This document shows, in pieces, positions 60,288-64,000 of a stretch of DNA of 64,000 nucleotides. The notes beneath the pieces were generated by a model, which did no database searches, was not told the origin of the DNA, and was given only the letters and a program-made list of their open reading frames with translations. Numbering within the stretch: position 1 is the first letter of the stretch; the number at the start of each line of letters is the position of its first letter. The stretch is from an uncultured Bacteroidales bacterium. GTDB taxonomy: Bacteria > Bacteroidota > Bacteroidia > Bacteroidales > Muribaculaceae. A program made the translations under genes and the position numbers. The stretch lies in contig CANPDU010000012.1 of NCBI GenBank assembly GCA_947573135.1, positions 1-64,000 on the forward strand, in the 5' to 3' direction.

Positions 60288-62329
60288 TCATGAATGTTAA
60301 CTTGAAACCGATATTGTCAATTACCTGTGCGCTTGCGGTCGCTTTGTCGTCATTCGCTGCGGAGCGGGATCTCAAAGAGGTGGTGGTCTGGGGGCGCAGG
60401 CCGATGAAAGAGATCGGTGTGCAGAAGACGACTTTTGATTCACTTGCACTGAAAGAAAACATAGCGTTGTCGATGGCCGACATTCTGACATTCAATTCGT
60501 CGGTGTTTGTCAAGAGTTACGGTCGCGCCACACTGTCGACAGTCGCGTTCCGCGGTACGTCGCCGAGCCATACGCAGGTCACATGGAACGGTATGCGCAT
60601 CAATAATCCAATGCTCGGTATGACCGACTTTTCTACCATACCGTCGTTTTTCATAGATCGTGCTTCGCTGCTTCACGGCACGTCGTCGGTCAACGAGACG
60701 GGCGGCGGTCTGGGCGGCCTGGTGAAACTGTCGACAGCGCCCGACGTAGTGCGCGGTTTCCAGGCCCAGTATGTCCAGGGGATAGGATCGTTCAGCACAT
60801 TTGACGAATTTCTCCGCCTCGGCTACGGCAATGATCACTGGCAGTTCTCGACGAGAGCCGTCTACTCGTCGTCGCCCAATGACTATAAGTATGTCAACCA
60901 CGATAAAAAAGTAAATATCTACGATGATGACAAAAATATAATCGGTCAGTATCATCCTACCGAGCGCAACCGGTCAGGCGCGTTCAAGGATTTTCATGTG
61001 ATGCAGGAAGTGTATTACAATACCAACTGCGGCGATCGCTTCGGTCTGAGCGCGTGGTATATAGATTCAAACCGCGAACTGCCGATGCTTACGACTGATT
61101 ACGGCGATGAACGTGATTTCGAAAACCGGCAACGTGAACATACATTCCGCGGCGTAATGTCGTGGGATCACAGCCGGGAGTCGTGGAAAACGACTGTCCG
61201 CGGCGGTTACATCCATACGCATATGGCCTACGATTATCGCAGGGAAGTCGCAGAGGATTTGTGGGCAGACATGACTCGGTCGCGCAGCCGCGTCAACACC
61301 TTTTTCGGCCAGGCCGAAGGCGAATATGCACCGACGCGCAAATGGTATTTCAACGCCGGTGTGTCGGCTCACCAGCATTTTGTGAGAAGCGAGGACAAGA
61401 ATGTGATACAGCAGAACGGCGACAAAGCTATTGTCGGTTATGACAAGGGACGCATAGAGCTTTCGGGTTCCGTTTCGGCCAAATGGCAGCCAGTCGACCA
61501 TATCGGTCTGTCGGCAGTACTCAGAGAGGAGATGTTCGGCGACCGTTGGGCACCGCTTATTCCTGCGTTTTTCGTCGACGGACTGCTCTCACGCCGTGGA
61601 AATGTAATGGTCAAGGCGTCAGTGTCGAAAAATCATAAATTTCCGACACTCAACGATATGTATTTTCAGCCCGGAGGCAATCCCGATCTAAAAAGTGAGC
61701 AGGGCTGGACCTATGACGCCGGTCTGAGTTTCGACACTGCCGGGAAAAATCCGCTGCCGTTTACTCTCAGCGGCGAGGTGACGTGGTTTGACTCGCGCAT
61801 CGACGACTGGATCATCTGGCTGCCGACGCCAAAAGGATTTTTCTCTCCGCGCAATGTCAAGACCGTCCACGCCTACGGCATAGAAGCGCGTCTCAACCTG
61901 GCCGTCAAGCCCGCAGAAGACTGGCTTGTCGATATAAACGGATCGTATTCGTGGACACCTTCGATCAACGACGGCGAGAAGATGTCGCCGGCCGACCAGT
62001 CGGTCGGGAAGCAGTTGCCGTATGTGCCCAAGCGCTCGGCATCGCTGACCGGACGTCTGACATGGAAGAGCTGGAGTTTTCTATATAAATGGGTCTACTA
62101 TTCGGAGCGCTACACGATGTCGAGCAATGACTACACGTTGAGCGGACACTTGCCCGAATACTATATGAGCAACATATCGCTCGAAAAATTATTGTCGCTG
62201 AAGCCTCTCGATCTCCAGCTGAAACTTGCGGTCAACAACCTCTTCAACGAAGACTATCTGTCAGTGCTATCACGCCCTATGCCCGGCATCAACTTCGAAT
62301 TCTTCATCGGCCTCACCCCGAAGTTCTAA
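60284..62329 (+). CDS. btuB: BtuB-type TonB-dependent corrinoid receptor
   Basis: A 681-residue outer-membrane receptor. The ATG at 60284 overlaps the btuG stop (ATGA). After the signal peptide the plug contains DLKEVVVWGRRPMKEIG, FRGTSPSHTQVTWNGMRINNPMLG and LHGTSSVNETGGGLGG. The barrel ends NFEFFIGLTPKF. Position as the last gene of a B12-riboswitch operon, next to the BtuG-like gene, makes corrinoid transport the expected function. It feeds the cobalamin-dependent MetH encoded in the same window. Confidence 0.88.
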   Translation: MIMNVNLKPILSITCALAVALSSFAAERDLKEVVVWGRRPMKEIGVQKTTFDSLALKENIALSMADILTFNSSVFVKSYGRATLSTVAFRGTSPSHTQVTWNGMRINNPMLGMTDFSTIPSFFIDRASLLHGTSSVNETGGGLGGLVKLSTAPDVVRGFQAQYVQGIGSFSTFDEFLRLGYGNDHWQFSTRAVYSSSPNDYKYVNHDKKVNIYDDDKNIIGQYHPTERNRSGAFKDFHVMQEVYYNTNCGDRFGLSAWYIDSNRELPMLTTDYGDERDFENRQREHTFRGVMSWDHSRESWKTTVRGGYIHTHMAYDYRREVAEDLWADMTRSRSRVNTFFGQAEGEYAPTRKWYFNAGVSAHQHFVRSEDKNVIQQNGDKAIVGYDKGRIELSGSVSAKWQPVDHIGLSAVLREEMFGDRWAPLIPAFFVDGLLSRRGNVMVKASVSKNHKFPTLNDMYFQPGGNPDLKSEQGWTYDAGLSFDTAGKNPLPFTLSGEVTWFDSRIDDWIIWLPTPKGFFSPRNVKTVHAYGIEARLNLAVKPAEDWLVDINGSYSWTPSINDGEKMSPADQSVGKQLPYVPKRSASLTGRLTWKSWSFLYKWVYYSERYTMSSNDYTLSGHLPEYYMSNISLEKLLSLKPLDLQLKLAVNNLFNEDYLSVLSRPMPGINFEFFIGLTPKF

Positions 62330-62635
62330 CTCTTTCCACACTGTGTATTATATCCTTATATCTTAAACTGAAATTTCATAATATCAAGACGTTAAATCGA
62401 AGTTAAAGCAAAGACTCTCCAGCTGCCATCGGATTCACTTCTTTGAATATAGCCTTTCATCAAGAGCTATCGGAGTTGCTTGTTGACGGGTGCTATTTTT
62501 ACGTTTAAAGTTATATGACATATATCTTTAAACGTTCTTTTTGGAGCTAAAGTATATGGGTAGTTATCTTTTTCCTCGTCTCGCCATCCTGCGTTTGAAA
62601 TAATATAATCTGTCCGTTGTCCATATCAAAGCTTG
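62330..62635. other. Intergenic region with terminator
   Basis: 306 bp without a supportable gene between btuB and the acidic protein. It contains a terminator hairpin (62501-62535) and otherwise nothing recognised. Confidence 0.6.
62501..62535 (+). terminator. Intrinsic terminator of the corrinoid operon
   Basis: A perfect 10-bp inverted repeat ACGTTTAAAG (62501-62510, 62526-62535) with a 15-nt loop, followed on the plus strand by TCTTTTT. About 170 nt beyond the btuB stop. The stem is AT-rich, so termination may be partial. Confidence 0.65.
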
Positions 62636-63064
62636 CTAAAAATCATCATCCATCATGTCGTAGTCGTCCTGCTCGTCAAGGAAATCGTCGTACGATTGAG
62701 AATAGCTCCCGGAATCCCAATCATTATAGGAGCTATAACGACTCCGGCTATGATAATCACTACTGTCATAGTTTTCGTCAGACTGATGTGATCTATAATT
62801 ACTATTGTTGTTGCGCATGAATATATCCAGATCATCAAGGTCCTCAGAATTGTCCGAATCATCAATTAAATTATCTCCGACTGGTGTAACTGCATCATCC
62901 GGGGCTTCTCCACCATCAAGATTGCCAGTAAGAGATTTGCTCTCGCTGTCAATTGAAGTTCCTAAGCTCTCTGTATGCGAGCCATGCTCACTTGTGCACT
63001 TCCTGAAAATACCAAAAAGCCAACGAAACAAGAAAAACTCGCCTATGTAATTCAATAGTTTCAT
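62636..63064 (-). CDS. Acidic low-complexity protein, unknown
   Basis: A 142-residue protein with a hydrophobic N-terminus (MKLLNYIGEFFLFRWLFGIF) that may anchor it in the membrane. A disordered region rich in Ser, Asp and Tyr follows (DDSDNSEDLDDLDIFMRNNN and SYSQSYDDFLDEQDDYDMMDDDF). It lies 2 nt downstream of the GIY-YIG gene and likely shares its transcript. No family recognised; the composition suggests an interaction or charge-mimic role (speculative). Confidence 0.5.
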   Translation of the reverse strand: MKLLNYIGEFFLFRWLFGIFRKCTSEHGSHTESLGTSIDSESKSLTGNLDGGEAPDDAVTPVGDNLIDDSDNSEDLDDLDIFMRNNNSNYRSHQSDENYDSSDYHSRSRYSSYNDWDSGSYSQSYDDFLDEQDDYDMMDDDF

Positions 63065-63066
63065 GC

Positions 63067-64000
63067 CTAAAGATATATTATTTGTTGAAACTGTGGATTG
63101 TATTCAATCGGCTTGCCTGATATAATCGCGTTAACAGCCTCATTAATCACTTTTAGCGGAACGATAAACCATTCTTTGGGACGATGGCCATTAACAGTTA
63201 CCTGTAACTGAACTGGTGCAAAGAGTTTATGGATAAGAGCCTCAAAAGTCGAAGATTTCACATTGTAGACTTTCCATGTCGCAACAACTTCGACATCTGC
63301 ACAAAGATAGGTGGGCTCGTTCTTGGCGTTGGCTATACGGCTTTCGACCGATGTAACAGTGAAGCCGATTTTGTAGAGGTCTTTGATTGCAGCTATCTCC
63401 GGGCGAGTGGATTTTGAGCGGAGCACATATATTGTGCCACTCTCTACATCTTTATCGGTGAGGGTAAAGCACTGCTCAAATTCTTCTGGCAACATTTCCG
63501 AACAATCCATAATGCTGTAACCATCGACAGACAGATTTTTAGTAATAGTTCGGAATTTAATATCAGCCTCTGAACCGTTTTCATATATAACGCGAGTACG
63601 TCCATCAATACGTCCAAGTTTATTCTTTGTTTCTTGCTCAAAGGCTGCGAGATAACCAATGATACCCTGTTCCACAAAGTATCGACCGACTTTCAGGTTT
63701 GGCTCACTGAATTTGATGAGCTTATATTTCCCCGATTTCAATCCTTGCTGAATCTCCTTAAAGCCGTCGGCGTACTTGTCAAAGTCTTCGCAAGGTCGGC
63801 GCTTTCCGATATACTCGGCTTCTTTCCGCGCTTCAAGGCGTTGGCGCATATATTCGGGTATGTCAAACAGGTCAAGGTCATTACCTGCCTCAATATCAGC
63901 GAGCAATGGATCGTTAAAAATTGCTTCAAGTTGTTCTTCTTCCGTCAGTTCTCGATGATATTCAGTCTGTGGCTCTTCCACAGTTTGAACCGGCTTAGGA
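63067..64000 (-). CDS. GIY-YIG nuclease family protein (5' end outside window)
   Basis: The frame is open to the right edge, so the N-terminus is missing; the visible part is about 311 residues. The C-terminal half has the T5orf172/Mug113-type GIY-YIG pattern (GTIYVLRSKSTRPEIAAIKDLYKIGFTVTSVESRIANAKNEP, then WKVYNVKSSTFEALIHKLF), with the conserved Tyr and Arg of the catalytic core. The N-terminal part (ELTEEEQLEAIFNDPLLADI) is helical. Such proteins occur beside mobile elements and defence genes; function unproven. Confidence 0.75.
   Translation of the reverse strand, partial: PKPVQTVEEPQTEYHRELTEEEQLEAIFNDPLLADIEAGNDLDLFDIPEYMRQRLEARKEAEYIGKRRPCEDFDKYADGFKEIQQGLKSGKYKLIKFSEPNLKVGRYFVEQGIIGYLAAFEQETKNKLGRIDGRTRVIYENGSEADIKFRTITKNLSVDGYSIMDCSEMLPEEFEQCFTLTDKDVESGTIYVLRSKSTRPEIAAIKDLYKIGFTVTSVESRIANAKNEPTYLCADVEVVATWKVYNVKSSTFEALIHKLFAPVQLQVTVNGHRPKEWFIVPLKVINEAVNAIISGKPIEYNPQFQQIIYL

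Noticed and set aside
1-64000. CRISPR arrays, tRNA or rRNA genes
   Set aside because: No direct repeats with regular unique spacers, and no sequence resembling a tRNA or rRNA, were found on reading through; a covariance-model search would be needed to exclude tRNAs completely.

Overview
The window looks like one chromosomal stretch of a gut-type Bacteroidales bacterium. The signs are the many Bacteroidota promoters (-7 box TAnnTTTG, sometimes with a -33 TTTG), SusC/BtuB-type TonB-dependent receptors, BtuG-like surface lipoproteins, T9SS-type C-terminal tails, a DUF5606 protein and a SPOR protein with an HU-CCDC81-like N-terminus. The codon use and gene set fit Muribaculaceae best, but that family assignment is inference. 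No rRNA, tRNA or CRISPR array was seen.

Layout. 1-360: 3' end of a truncated ORF with a Ser-Glu-Ile repeat. 541-1242: Crp/Fnr regulator. 1239-5744 (minus): menaquinone operon menD-menB-menC-menE, without menF. 5811-9518: periplasmic hydrolase, DUF5606 gene, then membrane protein-smpB-mltG. 9519-14095: accessory island on the minus strand, bounded on each side by a decayed IS1595-type transposase fragment. It holds small membrane proteins, two lipoproteins, a PH-like pseudogene, an HU protein lacking its DNA-binding arm, and a radical SAM/HxlR pair. 14191-16433: zinc-ribbon protein, lipoprotein and a DUF3791-DUF3990-DUF3791 cassette that looks like a toxin-antitoxin-type unit. 16474-20900: TPR gene, then SPOR-nitroreductase-DUF2520-KdsC-like-Maf. 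20940-23907: TPP riboswitch controlling a TonB receptor and PnuC-like transporter. 23852-29831: FAD oxidoreductase, MATE pump, HAD phosphatase, nadC, rlmH and small genes. 29943-36958: MINPP-type phytase, TPR and barrel proteins, metH, metF. 37058-40540: two secreted proteins with T9SS-like tails. 40671-45466: NlpC/P60 endopeptidase, Ala-Glu epimerase and mutS2. 45781-52559: six-gene redox/transport cluster. 52567-53991: complete IS4-family element. 54266-56549: ygbA, a PH-like membrane protein, an MmcQ/YjbR protein and a zinc alcohol dehydrogenase. 56651-62329: cobalamin riboswitch and corrinoid uptake operon ending in btuG-btuB. 62636-64000: an acidic protein and a truncated GIY-YIG gene.

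How parts may work together. Two riboswitch-controlled outer-membrane uptake systems (thiamine and cobalamin) sit near a cobalamin-dependent methionine synthase. Menaquinone made by the men enzymes would be the electron donor for the membrane NapH-NapG-like fusion at 45.8 kb. That fusion is followed by a Tat-exported Fe-S aldo/keto reductase, a DUF1893 protein, a DUF362 lipoprotein, a TonB receptor and an ECF-S-like membrane protein. This cluster is the best candidate for an undescribed system: envelope redox chemistry coupled to uptake of an unknown ligand. The DUF3990 cassette is the second.
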